Assembly: GCF_001180265.1 (NCBI RefSeq)
Contig: NZ_CVSW01000032.1
Coordinates: 455,988 to 519,987 of the forward strand
From: Prochlorococcus marinus
GTDB lineage: Bacteria; Cyanobacteriota; Cyanobacteriia; PCC-6307; Cyanobiaceae
Direction of reading: 5' to 3'
Length of the DNA: 64,000 nucleotides
Shown here: piece by piece, positions 32,545 to 42,569 of the stretch
Position numbering within the stretch: position 1 is the first letter of the stretch
How the letters are laid out: every line of letters starts with the position of its first letter
Notes under the pieces: generated by a model
Database searches by the model: none
Seen by the model: only the letters and a program-made list of their open reading frames with translations
What the model was told of the DNA's origin: nothing
Program-made: the position numbers and the translations under genes

Positions 32545-33153
32545 ATGCTAGTTGAATTTAAAAGGCCTTCTTCTCATATTAAATATTTATCCTCATTAAC
32601 CTCAGATGAGTGGATCAAACTCGCTTTATCTAATCCAATTGATATTCTTATTGACCATGCTCATTGTGAAAGAAAAGCAGCAGGAGTAGCTATTCAATTG
32701 ATGTTTAGATATCCATCAGAACCAAATCTGGCAGAAGTTCTAAGTCCAATAGCTAGAGAGGAATTAGAGCATTTTGAAAAAATACTTTATTTTTTAAAGG
32801 ATCTTGGACATTCTCTTGAGTCCTTAAAACCTCCTCCATATGGAGCTGAATTGTCCAAGCATATAAGAAAGGAAGAGCCCAATAGAATGCTTGATAGTTT
32901 CTTAATATCAGGACTTATTGAAGCAAGAAGTCATGAAAGATTAAGCTTGCTTGCGCTGAATTCTGAAGATAAATCGTTTAAATCTCTTTATGAGTCTCTG
33001 CTTGAGAGCGAGGCAAGACATTTTGGAGTTTACTGGAAACTAGCGCAAACTAAATTCTCTAAAAATCAAACTTTCAAAAGGTTAGAGGAATTGTCTGAAA
33101 TTGAGTCATCAATATTAGCCGATACTTTTATGATGCCAAGGGTACATAGTTAA
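32545..33153 (+). CDS. miaE: tRNA-(ms2io6A37) hydroxylase MiaE
   Basis: 202 residues with ferritin-like di-iron motifs: HAHCERKAAGVAIQL, REELEHFEKILYF, IEARSHERLSLL and ESEARHFGVYW. It hydroxylates the isopentenyl group of ms2i6A at position 37 of tRNA. Follows aroQ with no gap and precedes cobI by 16 bases. Confidence 0.92.
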   Translation: MLVEFKRPSSHIKYLSSLTSDEWIKLALSNPIDILIDHAHCERKAAGVAIQLMFRYPSEPNLAEVLSPIAREELEHFEKILYFLKDLGHSLESLKPPPYGAELSKHIRKEEPNRMLDSFLISGLIEARSHERLSLLALNSEDKSFKSLYESLLESEARHFGVYWKLAQTKFSKNQTFKRLEELSEIESSILADTFMMPRVHS

Positions 33154-33169
33154 AGTTAATAAAATTAAA

Positions 33170-33925
33170 ATGATAATAAACAAGTTCTTAAGTTTACTTA
33201 ATCGATATAAAACTGATTCACCAACATTCACCATAGTTGGAGTAGGCCCTGGAGATTCATCGCTTTTAACAATTGCTGCTGTGGATGCAATAAAAAAAGC
33301 GAAAGTTATAGTTTTTCCAATATCAGATGATAATAAAAAGAGTTTTGCTGCAGAAATAGTCAAGAATTACACCAAATTTAAAAAAAATATACCTATCATT
33401 TTTCCAATGGCTAGGAAGGATTTTGATCCTGATGAAATATGGTCTAACGCAGTAGAAAAAATTGTAAGATTTATAAAAAATGGTGAATCAGTTGTTTTAC
33501 TTTGTCTAGGAGATACCTCAATATTTGCAAGTTCTTCTAATATTTTGAGGATAATTAAGCATAATTATCCAGAAATAATTACCAAAACCATACCTGGTAT
33601 TTCTTCTGTGTCAGCAGCAGCAGCTTTGAATAATTTTGATTTAGTTAAAAAAGGTGAGACTTTAATAATCAAAGAGTGCCCCTCTTCCAATTCAGAATTA
33701 ACATCCCTAATTAAGGAAAGTAGAGAAAATAAAACGGTCTTGGCCATTATGAAAGTTGGTAAAAGATGGAATTTAGTTAGGGAAATTTTAAAAAAAGAGG
33801 ATATCATCAATACATCATTAATAGCTTTAAGTGTTGGGATGCCTGATCAAATTATTCAATATGCATCCCAATATAAAAAAGAATTTATGCCTTATTTTTC
33901 TTTGATTTTGATAAGGTTTGATTAA
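33170..33925 (+). CDS. cobI: Precorrin-2 C20-methyltransferase
   Basis: 251 residues. FTIVGVGPGDSSLLTIAAVD near residue 20, then GDTSIFASSSNILR and TIPGISSVSAAAAL, mark the tetrapyrrole methylase family. Size, the DTSIFAS motif and the PGISS segment fit CobI/CbiL, which methylates C20 of precorrin-2 in cobalamin (pseudocobalamin) synthesis. Its last base overlaps the next ATG (TAATG). Confidence 0.85.
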   Translation: MIINKFLSLLNRYKTDSPTFTIVGVGPGDSSLLTIAAVDAIKKAKVIVFPISDDNKKSFAAEIVKNYTKFKKNIPIIFPMARKDFDPDEIWSNAVEKIVRFIKNGESVVLLCLGDTSIFASSSNILRIIKHNYPEIITKTIPGISSVSAAAALNNFDLVKKGETLIIKECPSSNSELTSLIKESRENKTVLAIMKVGKRWNLVREILKKEDIINTSLIALSVGMPDQIIQYASQYKKEFMPYFSLILIRFD

Positions 33926-34410
33926 TGCAAAAAAAAGAAAAATTATTTGAAAATCAATTTACATGGCCAATATGTAAGGATCTATTATTTCTTGTTCTTG
34001 AAGATATGGTTAGTGATGTTTTTGTTTGTGAATTGGTTTGGGAAAGACTTTTTTACACTAGAGGAACAAGATTAAATAATTGGGTTTCTAGCTCATTAAC
34101 TCCTTCTTATTGGTCAGAAAAATTTGAAAAAGCTCCTCAAATCATTTCAGAGCGATCAGCCTCAGTACATTTGACTCGATCAATTCCAAAAGACTATAAA
34201 CAGGGATTGAAAAATTTTCTTAATTTTAAAGGTTATAAGATTAATGAACTCTATCCAAGAAGAACTAGAAGAGCGACAGCAGTAAATTGGTTGATTTATT
34301 GGGCGATTGAAAATGATTGTTTTTCAAAAGATAATGGATTAATTCCAAGTCCTAGTTCACCCCCTGTTAATCCAATTAAAGGTCATTTTGGCGATCCAGA
34401 GATAAAATAA
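33925..34410 (+). CDS. DUF1823 family protein
   Basis: 161 residues: WPICKDLLFLVLEDMVSDVF and VWERLFYTRGTRLNNWVSS, ending PSSPPVNPIKGHFGDPEIK. The FWP-x-CK-x-LL and LYT pattern is DUF1823, universal in cyanobacteria and of unknown role. Coupled to cobI by a one-base overlap. Confidence 0.75.
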   Translation: MQKKEKLFENQFTWPICKDLLFLVLEDMVSDVFVCELVWERLFYTRGTRLNNWVSSSLTPSYWSEKFEKAPQIISERSASVHLTRSIPKDYKQGLKNFLNFKGYKINELYPRRTRRATAVNWLIYWAIENDCFSKDNGLIPSPSSPPVNPIKGHFGDPEIK

Positions 34411-34482
34411 GTTTTTTAATACGGTAAATGATTCTATAAAAGGTATAGTTGTAATGGATACTACTTTCTTTGGAGAGAAGAA

Positions 34483-35856
34483 TTGATTCTTCCTACAATA
34501 GCAATTATCGGAAGACCGAACGTTGGGAAATCTACCTTAGTTAATCGTCTTTGCCAAAGTAATGATGCAATAGTATTTGATAAGCCTGGTGTTACAAGAG
34601 ATAGAACTTATCAAAATGCTTCATGGGGAGGTAAGGAATTTCAGATAGTTGATACTGGAGGTTTAGTTTTTGATGATGATAGTGAATTTCTCCCAGAGAT
34701 AAGGACACAAGTTTTCTTGGCTTTAGAAGAGGCTTCACTCGCGTTACTGGTGGTAGATGGGAATCAAGGCGTTACTGATGGTGATTTATCAATAGCAAAA
34801 TGGTTAAGAAGTACAAGCTGTAAAACAATTGTTGCTGTTAATAAATGTGAATCGACTACTCTAGGAATATCCCTAGCTTCAGAGTTCTGGAAATTAGGAT
34901 TGGGCGAACCTAACCCTGTTTCGGCTATTCATGGTTCAGGTACTGGAGATCTTTTAGATCTTGTTATTGGCGAACTTCCTGAAAATAATATTCAGGATGA
35001 TGAAGAAAAGATAATGATGTCAATTATTGGTAGGCCTAATGTTGGTAAATCTAGTTTGTTAAATTCAATCTGTGGAGAAAAAAGGGCAATAGTTAGTGAT
35101 ATTAGTGGTACGACAACTGATTCAATAGATACGCTTATTAAAAAAGGTGATAATCATTGGAAAATTATTGATACTGCAGGGATTAGAAGAAAGAAAAATG
35201 TTAAATATGGCACTGAATTCTTTGGTATTAATAGGGCTTTTAAATCTATAGATAGAAGTGATGTTTGTGTGTTAGTTATAGATGCGGTTGACGGAGTAAC
35301 TGATCAAGACCAGAAGCTGGCTGGGCGTATAGAAGAACAAGGCAGAGCTTGCGTAATTGTTGTTAATAAATGGGATCTTGTAGAAAAAAATAGTTCAACA
35401 ATTTATCAGGTAGAAAAAGAACTTAGATCTAAACTTTATTTTTTACACTGGTCAAAAATGATTTTTACATCTGCCCTAACTGGTCAAAGAGTTGATAATA
35501 TTTTTGAGCATGCTCTTAATGCTGTAAATCAACATAGAAGAAGAGTTGCAACATCTGTAGTTAATGAGGTACTTAAAGAATCAATTAGTTGGAAAAGTCC
35601 TCCAACGAAGAGAAGCGGCAAGCAAGGTAGGCTTTATTACTGTACTCAAGTAAAGAACAAACCTCCCACTTTTACTCTTTTTGTAAATGACCCTAAATTA
35701 TTCGGAATAACTTATAGAAGATATATTGAGAAACAAATTAGAGTGAATTTAGGCTTTGAAGGCACACCCCTCATTTTACTTTGGAGAGGGAAACAGCAAA
35801 GAGCTTTAAATAAAGAAGTTGAACGAGAAAATATTGAGTTAATTCAAAAAGATTAA
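34483..35856 (+). CDS. der: GTPase Der (EngA)
   Basis: 457 residues from a TTG preceded by GGAGAGAAG. Two tandem G domains: GRPNVGKS at residues 10-17 and again near 184, each with DTxG (VDTGG, IDTAG) and NKxD-type motifs (NKCE, NKWD). The NKCE in domain 1 is a variation of NKxD. The KH domain fills the C-terminus. It assembles the 50S ribosomal subunit. The stop overlaps the next ATG (TAATG). Confidence 0.95.
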   Translation: MILPTIAIIGRPNVGKSTLVNRLCQSNDAIVFDKPGVTRDRTYQNASWGGKEFQIVDTGGLVFDDDSEFLPEIRTQVFLALEEASLALLVVDGNQGVTDGDLSIAKWLRSTSCKTIVAVNKCESTTLGISLASEFWKLGLGEPNPVSAIHGSGTGDLLDLVIGELPENNIQDDEEKIMMSIIGRPNVGKSSLLNSICGEKRAIVSDISGTTTDSIDTLIKKGDNHWKIIDTAGIRRKKNVKYGTEFFGINRAFKSIDRSDVCVLVIDAVDGVTDQDQKLAGRIEEQGRACVIVVNKWDLVEKNSSTIYQVEKELRSKLYFLHWSKMIFTSALTGQRVDNIFEHALNAVNQHRRRVATSVVNEVLKESISWKSPPTKRSGKQGRLYYCTQVKNKPPTFTLFVNDPKLFGITYRRYIEKQIRVNLGFEGTPLILLWRGKQQRALNKEVERENIELIQKD

Positions 35857-36770
35857 TGAATTTACTAACTAGATTTTCTGTTGGTCAATACGTCTATGGC
35901 AATAAAAGTTGGCTAAGAATTATAGATAGCAGATTAAAAATAATCATAGTCATGATATTTTTAATCACTCCAATTTGGGCCGGTCCGATATGGAGATTGA
36001 GTTTAGTGGGTTGTTTATTATTTATTACTTTTTTTAGTTTATTACCATCTAGAATATGGTGGCGATCATTGTTCTTTCTCTCTTGTTTATCATTATTAAT
36101 TGGATGTATATCAATAATTGCATCCTCTGATATTCAATCTCTTGATGGCTACTTAAGAAATCCCAAAGAGTTGCAAGTAGTACTTGAAAGCAATAAAGAA
36201 TGGAATCTTTTGGAAATTCCTGCGCAAAAAATATGGTTTATAAATTTTGGCCCCTATAACTTATCAAGAAAAGCCTTTGAACTTGGAATTAAAACCTCCA
36301 CTTTGATATTTACTGTTATACATAGTGTAAATTTGATGCTTTTAACCACATTGCAGGAAGACATCGTATGGGGATTAAGTTGGTTTATGTATCCATTAAG
36401 AAAGATTGGATTACCAATTAGTAAGTGGCTTTTTCAGTTATTAATTGCATTACGTTTTATTCCTCTAGTGCAGGAAGAATTTCAAAATATAATTAAATCA
36501 GTGTCAGTAAGATCAATAAATTTTCGAAATTTAGGATTAAAGAAATCCTTTAATGTCTTATTAACCTTAGTTGAAAGGTTATTTCAAAATATATTCCTGA
36601 GAATTGATCAAGGAGCAGAGTCATTGTTCTCAAAGAAAAAAATTATTATTAAAACCAATAGATTTAGAACTCTGTATCCTTCAAAATCTATCAATGTAAT
36701 TGTTAATACATTATCGATTTGTTTTATTTGCATAGCAATTTTTCTTAGAAAACTGTATGGTGCATTATAA
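35856..36770 (+). CDS. EcfT/CbiQ-type energy-coupling transporter transmembrane protein
   Basis: 304 residues, about six membrane helices. FSVGQYVYGNKSWLRIIDSR opens, and LQLLIALRFIPLVQEEFQNI lies after the last conserved helix, with basic VSVRSINFRN downstream: the EcfT coupling motifs. It would pair with an ECF ATPase and substrate-binding S-protein coded elsewhere. The substrate (vitamin, cobalt or nickel) cannot be read. Coupled to der by a one-base overlap. Confidence 0.75.
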   Translation: MNLLTRFSVGQYVYGNKSWLRIIDSRLKIIIVMIFLITPIWAGPIWRLSLVGCLLFITFFSLLPSRIWWRSLFFLSCLSLLIGCISIIASSDIQSLDGYLRNPKELQVVLESNKEWNLLEIPAQKIWFINFGPYNLSRKAFELGIKTSTLIFTVIHSVNLMLLTTLQEDIVWGLSWFMYPLRKIGLPISKWLFQLLIALRFIPLVQEEFQNIIKSVSVRSINFRNLGLKKSFNVLLTLVERLFQNIFLRIDQGAESLFSKKKIIIKTNRFRTLYPSKSINVIVNTLSICFICIAIFLRKLYGAL

Positions 36771-36788
36771 ATAACACAATATTTAAGT

Positions 36789-37055
36789 TTGAGTTCTGAG
36801 CGTTATTTAAACCATCCAACATTTGGTATGTTGTATCAAGTTTCTCCTGGAAATGATGGGAGAGATATTTATGCGACTTTATACGCTCAAAAAATGTTTT
36901 TTTTGGTAGAGGTTAAACAAAGAGAAGTTTTTTTTGAAGTTATACCTTATTTAGATGCCCGTAATCAGGCTGAATTAAACCTTCAAAAAGCTAGAAGACA
37001 AGGATCTGAAGAGCTATCTAAATGGGAGAATTTATTTACGCAAACTTTCTTATAA
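36789..37055 (+). CDS. pipX: PII-interacting protein X (nitrogen regulation)
   Basis: 88 residues from TTG. RYLNHPTFGMLYQVSPG and DIYATLYAQKMFFLVEV are the tudor-like fold of PipX, and the tail WENLFTQTFL matches. PipX shuttles between PII and NtcA, co-activating nitrogen genes when 2-oxoglutarate is high. pipY follows after 4 bases. Confidence 0.95.
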   Translation: MSSERYLNHPTFGMLYQVSPGNDGRDIYATLYAQKMFFLVEVKQREVFFEVIPYLDARNQAELNLQKARRQGSEELSKWENLFTQTFL

Positions 37056-37059
37056 AAAG

Positions 37060-37695
37060 GTGAACACCACAAATTATTTAAAAATAAAAAATAAAATCCC
37101 TTCAAATGTAAATATTCTTGCCGTAAGTAAAGGATTTAAAAGTCAAGAAATCAAAACTATTCAAAACATTGGTCAGAATGATTTTGGTGAAAGTAAGTTT
37201 CAAGAGGCTTTTGAAAAACAATTAATCTTAAAAGATCTCAAGCAAATAAATTGGCACTTTATTGGAAGAATACAAAGTAATAAAATAAGAAAGATAATAC
37301 AAAATTTTAAATACATTCATTCAGTAGATTCATTTGAAAAGTTGCAAAAGATTTCTAATATTTCTTTTGAAGAAAAGAAATTTCCATTAATAATGTTGCA
37401 GGTTAAATTCAGTGATGATCCCTCTAAAGGTGGCTTTAATCCTGAATTTTTACTATCGAAATGGAGGGAAATTAAAGAATTGAAAAATATTACTTTAACC
37501 GGTTTGATGACTATCAATCCTAAAGGACTTAGCTCTAAACAAAATTCAGAGTTGTTCAAAAAATGTCGCGCCCTTGCTGATTCACTGCAACTCCGAGATT
37601 GTTCCATGGGTATGTCAGGTGATTGGGAGGAAGCTATTGACGCTGGATCAACTTGGTTAAGATTAGGATCATTGATCTTTGGAGATAGACAATAA
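37060..37695 (+). CDS. pipY: PLP homeostasis protein PipY (YggS family)
   Basis: 211 residues from GTG. ILAVSKGFKSQEIKTIQN includes the PLP lysine (Lys in SKGF); INWHFIGRIQSNKIRKI, GLMTINPKG, LRDCSMGMSGDWEEAIDAGS and WLRLGSLIFG complete the TIM-barrel signature. It binds PLP without classical catalysis. Next to pipX, a linkage typical of cyanobacteria. Confidence 0.95.
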   Translation: MNTTNYLKIKNKIPSNVNILAVSKGFKSQEIKTIQNIGQNDFGESKFQEAFEKQLILKDLKQINWHFIGRIQSNKIRKIIQNFKYIHSVDSFEKLQKISNISFEEKKFPLIMLQVKFSDDPSKGGFNPEFLLSKWREIKELKNITLTGLMTINPKGLSSKQNSELFKKCRALADSLQLRDCSMGMSGDWEEAIDAGSTWLRLGSLIFGDRQ

Positions 37696-37846
37696 TTAGT
37701 TATTCTTTTTTTAAAATCTTATTTATATAACTTGCAGTAAAGTACAACTAACGTTATTTAAGTATAGGTAGTTTATTCATTTGAATAATGAATCTATTGC
37801 TCAAGGTTCTTAAGCCTTAGTAATTAATTTCAAGAGGATTTAAAAG

Positions 37847-38419
37847 GTGTCACTTATTTCTAAATTAAAGGCCGTTATTGCAGGGGACGAATATCTTGAT
37901 GATGATTTTGATGAGTTGGACTATGCATCACAGGATGAATTAAATCATATTAATGATTTCAAACAAGATACAAAAAATTCAAATGCCCTTACAAACTCAA
38001 ATCCATTTGATTTTATGAATAATAAATCATCAAAAGTAGTTGGAATGCCAGGGATCTCGAATTCATCCTCAGAAGTAAGCTTAATGGAACCAAGAAGTTT
38101 TGATGAGATGCCTCAAGCTATACAAGCATTAAGAGAGAGAAAAACAGTAATTCTTAATTTAACAATGATGGACCCTGATCAAGCTCAAAGAGCGGTTGAT
38201 TTTATTGCTGGGGGGACATATGCAATTGATGGACATCAAGAGAGAGTTGGTGAAAGTATTTTTCTTTTTGCACCAAGTTGTGTAAATGTTACTAGTTCTT
38301 CACCAGAAGAAGCTTCTCCTTCTTCTGGGCCCATAGAAAATACACCACAATATAGTTTTGGCAAAAATAACACTCCTGAGCCAGCGTGGGGAAATTCTAA
38401 CTTAAGTGCTTATTCATGA
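37847..38419 (+). CDS. sepF: Cell division protein SepF
   Basis: 190 residues from GTG. The N-terminal amphipathic helix ([20 protein letters not shown]) is followed by a disordered linker and the core: [20 protein letters not shown] and [20 protein letters not shown]. SepF anchors FtsZ to the membrane. Slightly overlaps proC. Confidence 0.93.
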   Translation: MSLISKLKAVIAGDEYLDDDFDELDYASQDELNHINDFKQDTKNSNALTNSNPFDFMNNKSSKVVGMPGISNSSSEVSLMEPRSFDEMPQAIQALRERKTVILNLTMMDPDQAQRAVDFIAGGTYAIDGHQERVGESIFLFAPSCVNVTSSSPEEASPSSGPIENTPQYSFGKNNTPEPAWGNSNLSAYS

Positions 38420-39239
38420 TTCATCAGTGACTGATAAAATTGCGATTATTGGTTTTGGAAATATTGCAAAAGCTATAATAACTCCTCTATTAGATAAAAA
38501 ATTAATTCAGTCAGAGAACGTTTTTTGTGTCGTAAATTCAGAAAAAAGTTTAGAAAATATAAAAAAAAATTATCAATACAATATTAATGTTTATAAATCA
38601 GGTTCTAAAGAGTCAAAAATAATTTGGGATTGTCAATATAAACTTCTTTCGATAAAACCCCAACAATTAAATAATATAACTGAGGCTTATGATATAAGAA
38701 AAAAGGATAATTTAATAGTATCAATTCTTGCGGGGGTTTCATTAAATAGGCTTACTCAAAAGTTCCCTAATCATAAATGTGCAAGGGTGGTTACAAATAT
38801 TCCAATAACTATAGGAAAAGGATTAACAGGAATTTCTTGGGGAGAAGAAATTTCAGAAGATCAGAAAATATTTGCAAAAAAATTATTTGAAAATACAAGT
38901 AAAATTTATGAATTTACTGAAGATTACCTTGATATATTTTTGGCCTTAACTTCATCAGGGCCCGCAATTATTGCTTTAATTATAGAGGCATTAAGTGATG
39001 GAGGATTGAGCGGTGGATTGCCAAAAATACTTTCAGAGGAACTCGTCTTGGAAATGATACTAGGGACTACTAGTCTTATAAAAGAAAATAAACTAACTAC
39101 TTCTGAACTTAAAAATTTAGTAACTTCTCCAGGTGGAACAACTATTTCTGCCTTAAGGGTTTTAGAAAAAAAGAGTGTAAGGTCAGCATTAATTGAATCA
39201 ATAGTTTCAGCTAGTAATAGAAGTAAAGAGTTTCGTTAG
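38406..39239 (+). CDS. proC: Pyrroline-5-carboxylate reductase
   Basis: 277 residues from GTG at 38406; another GTG at 38427 would avoid a 14-base overlap with sep[15 protein letters not shown] is the NAD(P) motif; [16 protein letters not shown] and [15 protein letters not shown] are the ProC C-terminal signature. It makes proline from pyrroline-5-carboxylate. It converges with the glycosyltransferase by 4 bases. Confidence 0.92.
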   Translation: MLIHDSSVTDKIAIIGFGNIAKAIITPLLDKKLIQSENVFCVVNSEKSLENIKKNYQYNINVYKSGSKESKIIWDCQYKLLSIKPQQLNNITEAYDIRKKDNLIVSILAGVSLNRLTQKFPNHKCARVVTNIPITIGKGLTGISWGEEISEDQKIFAKKLFENTSKIYEFTEDYLDIFLALTSSGPAIIALIIEALSDGGLSGGLPKILSEELVLEMILGTTSLIKENKLTTSELKNLVTSPGGTTISALRVLEKKSVRSALIESIVSASNRSKEFR

Positions 39240-40402
39240 TTTGTAAAATTACTTTTTAAGTTCACATAAACTTTCTCAAGTGAATTTATATTTTTAGTAA
39301 TTGTATATCTCTCAAGTACTCGTTCCCTAGCTTTTCCCCCAAGATCTTTTGTAAATGAAGGATGTTCTACAAGAATTGGGATTATAGTTTTCAATTGTGT
39401 AGTCACATTATCAGTTGAAATAACTATTCCTGCTCCGTTATCTAAAACTTCACCATCAGCACCGGCATCTGTGGCTATACATGCAGTACCAGTAGACATT
39501 GCCTCTAAAAGTGATAATGACAAACCTTCTACAAAGCTTGGTAAGAAAAATACCTCCGCTATTTGCATTATCGCTACTCTAGTTTCTAAATCTAATTCGG
39601 CACCCCACCAAATTAATTTCTCATTACCAAGGTTAGAAAAACTATTTTCAAGTGTTGGTTTTATTGGTCCATCTCCAACAATAACTAATTTGCAATTTTG
39701 AGTTTTTGTTTGGCGCCAAGAACGTAAAAGTGCCTCAATATTTTTCTCATTGGCAATCCTACCCATATATAAAAAGATTCTTTCATTTCCAAGTTTGTTT
39801 TTTACTTGATCAAATTTTTTATTTTTTTCGCAAAGAGGTTTCCAAATATTCTCATCAACACCGTTTGGAATAACTATTAGTTTTTCTTTAGGTACTCCTA
39901 ATTTATAAAGAACATTTTTTTGAAGTTCGGAAAAAATGATTACTTTATCGAACTTTGATAATGAGGGAGCATAAAGTTGATATGTTAACTGTTGAGTGCT
40001 AGCAGTTAAATTTCTATTTTTTGCATCAAATGGTGGGTGAAATGTTCCTATGAGTGGAAGATTAATTTCATTACAAATCTCTGGAAGTCTAAAGTCTAAA
40101 GGAGATAAAGTTAAGCTTGCATGTACTAAATCAGGCTTTAATCTTTCCAATGATAGCCTTAGCTCTTTTTCTGCTCTTGGTGAAGGTATTGTATAAACTT
40201 GGGATTTAATTAAATATGGAAGACTTACATCAGGATCATTTGCTAGAAATAATGGTTTTGAAGAATTTGAACTAGAAGGATTGTCGAAATGAATGAAACT
40301 AATTTTATGACCTCTGGCCTTTAAGTTCTCAGTAGTTGAATTACCATAAGTTACATTTCCACAAAAAGGAGATTTCTTACCCAACCAGGCAACATGAACC
40401 AC
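39236..40402 (-). CDS. GT4-family glycosyltransferase
   Basis: 388 residues. HVAWLGKKSPFCGNVTYGNS opens, VIPNGVDENIWKPL and MGRIANEKNIEALL follow, and the GT4 Glu pair is in PSFVEGLSLSLLEAMSTG. It uses a nucleotide sugar and retains configuration. A role in glycolipid synthesis (for example the cyanobacterial digalactosyl-lipid enzyme) is a possibility I cannot test. Confidence 0.75.
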   Translation of the reverse strand: MVHVAWLGKKSPFCGNVTYGNSTTENLKARGHKISFIHFDNPSSSNSSKPLFLANDPDVSLPYLIKSQVYTIPSPRAEKELRLSLERLKPDLVHASLTLSPLDFRLPEICNEINLPLIGTFHPPFDAKNRNLTASTQQLTYQLYAPSLSKFDKVIIFSELQKNVLYKLGVPKEKLIVIPNGVDENIWKPLCEKNKKFDQVKNKLGNERIFLYMGRIANEKNIEALLRSWRQTKTQNCKLVIVGDGPIKPTLENSFSNLGNEKLIWWGAELDLETRVAIMQIAEVFFLPSFVEGLSLSLLEAMSTGTACIATDAGADGEVLDNGAGIVISTDNVTTQLKTIIPILVEHPSFTKDLGGKARERVLERYTITKNINSLEKVYVNLKSNFTN

Positions 40403-40487
40403 ATTGATTGAATTAACTATTTATTAAATTAACAGTCAGAGCACCCAAGATCATAATTTTTAAATTTATTAATGGTTCATAAAAATG

Positions 40488-41273
40488 CTAATTGTATATT
40501 TCTCTCAACATTTTAAGTGAAGATAGATCTTTATCTAGTTGAGTAGAGATCCAAGTTTCAATAATAAATAATATTTTAAGCCAGACTTTTTTAGGTCCTA
40601 ATAACTTTCCATTAGATTTTATTGGTAATTCTGGGAAAAGAAGTCTCTGTAATAGAGCAACTTCAGATGCATTTATTTTTAGGTTACTTTGAGGATCTTC
40701 CATGGAAGAAAACCCTTCACTTGGCAAATAATAACAACTCCATTCCCAATTCCCCAAAGGCGGAATAATAGGTTCCCCAGTTTTACAGCAATGATGAATT
40801 GGTAAATTTATACCTCCAATGGCTAATAGATGAATTAAGGATTGAATACTCATTGAGAGCATTTTAATATCTTCTTCTTTAGATTTTTCATACAAATAAA
40901 TCCTATCTAGATGTGCAAGAACACAAGATAAATAGTTTTGTTGCTTGTCATTATTACCTACTAATAAAAAAGTTAATTCAGTTATTGCTTGAGCGGCAGC
41001 AAGACATTCAATATTTTTCCCTAGACCTGAATAGCTTTTTAATATTTTAATTTGACGTACAGATTTAAGATTTCTTTTCCCAAAAATTTGCAGATTTAAA
41101 TATGTTAACGGAGTAGCTGCGGCAAGACTACTTTTAGGACGTCTAGCACCAGGTACCGCTAATCGAACAATCCCTTGCTCATCAGTAAGAATAGTTATTA
41201 ATCTATCATTTTCGCCTAATGGAGAAGCTTTAATACAAAGACCTTCTAATCTGCACTCACCAGAACCAGACAT
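40488..41273 (-). CDS. recO: DNA repair protein RecO
   Basis: 261 residues. GLCIKASPLGENDRLITILT and GIVRLAVPGARRPKSSLAA are the N-terminal OB fold. The middle is helical. Cysteines in IHHCCKTGEP are near the zinc site, but only two of the usual four are seen. RecO loads RecA on gaps with RecR. The start is one base after the DeoC-like gene's end region, on the same strand. Confidence 0.9.
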   Translation of the reverse strand: MSGSGECRLEGLCIKASPLGENDRLITILTDEQGIVRLAVPGARRPKSSLAAATPLTYLNLQIFGKRNLKSVRQIKILKSYSGLGKNIECLAAAQAITELTFLLVGNNDKQQNYLSCVLAHLDRIYLYEKSKEEDIKMLSMSIQSLIHLLAIGGINLPIHHCCKTGEPIIPPLGNWEWSCYYLPSEGFSSMEDPQSNLKINASEVALLQRLLFPELPIKSNGKLLGPKKVWLKILFIIETWISTQLDKDLSSLKMLREIYN

Positions 41274-41933
41274 TTAAATAACCTTTACTTCTTGAAAAAT
41301 TTCACAAAAATTAGAAGTTCCAACGTAACTAATTCCATTATCAAAAAAATCAATAACTTGTGTCAGTTTTTTTATACCACCTACAACTTTGATATGATTT
41401 TGAGAGCCCGTTATTTTTAATATTTCCGCTACATCATTCAATGTAATGGGAGGTCCAAAACCGTCCCCGAATTGAAAATTTTTTATTCCTAATTCCAAAG
41501 ATATTTCTATCGCATTGTACAAAACTTCTTTTTGTAGTTTTGATTTATTCATGATTATTGAAACTGGTAATCCAGATAACTTCACTTGCTCAATTTCAGC
41601 AGCGAAAGTATCTAAATTCCTCTTGGATAAATTGATAAAGTTTGGGATATATTCGATTCCGTTTGCACCTTTATCTTTTGCAAAATTAACTAATTCTTCA
41701 ATAAATGTAACTGGTAAATCTGCTAAAGGGTAAGAAATGAGTGCGTTTATGTTTGCGCTGTAATTGCTCAAACGGTTTTTAAAATCATCTAAATAATTAA
41801 GTGAAGTAGAAATATTCTTGATATTATATTTTTTTATTAAATCGCAATTAGCGCAGAAATCTTCCCAGGTTAAATACGGGTTAATAATAATGGCATGAAT
41901 TTTTTCGTTTAATTCATATTCAATTTTTGGCAT
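41274..41933 (-). CDS. DeoC-like protein lacking the Schiff-base lysine
   Basis: 219 residues with the DeoC TIM-barrel pattern: SYPLADLPVTFIEELVNFAK, LELGIKNFQFGDGFGPPITL, NHIKVVGGIK and DNGISYVGTSN. In true deoxyribose-phosphate aldolase the catalytic Lys sits in FVKTSTGFG; here the segment is NFQFGDGFG with no Lys. Lys in IKVVGG (second lysine) is kept. The Asp of the triad is probably Glu (GIEYI). The aldolase reaction is thus unlikely. It is followed within 1 base by recO. Confidence 0.75.
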   Translation of the reverse strand: MPKIEYELNEKIHAIIINPYLTWEDFCANCDLIKKYNIKNISTSLNYLDDFKNRLSNYSANINALISYPLADLPVTFIEELVNFAKDKGANGIEYIPNFINLSKRNLDTFAAEIEQVKLSGLPVSIIMNKSKLQKEVLYNAIEISLELGIKNFQFGDGFGPPITLNDVAEILKITGSQNHIKVVGGIKKLTQVIDFFDNGISYVGTSNFCEIFQEVKVI

Positions 41934-41940
41934 TTAAAAG

Positions 41941-42525
41941 TTACTTGGATTGAATCAGTCCATAACCTCCATGATTCCTCTTGTATATAACTTGAAGTTC
42001 ATTATTTTTTTTATTTCGAAAAACATAAAAATCATGATCAATTAGATCTAATTGTTTTCTTGCTTCTTCTGATGAAATTGGAGTCATTTCAAAGTATTTA
42101 TTTTTTATTGATGGTGCAGGCAGACTTGCTTCCATGCCTTCCCTAAATAAAGCTTTATCTAAAAATCCTAATTCCATAGTTTCAATTGGTAAAGACTCTT
42201 TATTTTTTAATTGTTTGTTATGAGTTGTTTTATTGTTTCTTTCTTTGTATTTACGTAATTTTCTACAAAGTTTATTTGAAACTAAATCAATGCTTGAGTA
42301 TAGATTTTCAGTTTTTTCTTCAGCTCTAATTACGGTACCATTCGCAAAAATAGTAACTTCTGCAGTTTGGAACGAGACTCTTGGGTTCTTTTCTATTGAA
42401 AGATGTATGTCGGCTTCTTTAACGATATCTTTATAGTGATGAGTTGCTTTTTCTATCTTTGCCTCAGTATATTCTTTTAATGCTCCAGTGAGCTCAAGAT
42501 TCTTTCCATGGATTAAAATTTTCAT
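41941..42525 (-). CDS. hpf: Long-form ribosome hibernation factor (HPF/LrtA)
   Basis: 194 residues. The N-terminal HPF domain starts MKILIHGKNLELTGALKEYT. The C-terminal domain has FEMTPISSEEARKQLDLIDH and FYVFRNKKNNELQVIYKRNH, typical of long HPF, which dimerises 70S ribosomes to 100S in darkness or starvation. LrtA is the cyanobacterial light-repressed form. The DeoC-like gene and recO follow on the strand. Confidence 0.92.
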   Translation of the reverse strand: MKILIHGKNLELTGALKEYTEAKIEKATHHYKDIVKEADIHLSIEKNPRVSFQTAEVTIFANGTVIRAEEKTENLYSSIDLVSNKLCRKLRKYKERNNKTTHNKQLKNKESLPIETMELGFLDKALFREGMEASLPAPSIKNKYFEMTPISSEEARKQLDLIDHDFYVFRNKKNNELQVIYKRNHGGYGLIQSK

Positions 42526-42569
42526 AACAAATCTAAAAATATTTACTTACTTTCTAAATCTACTTAAAT

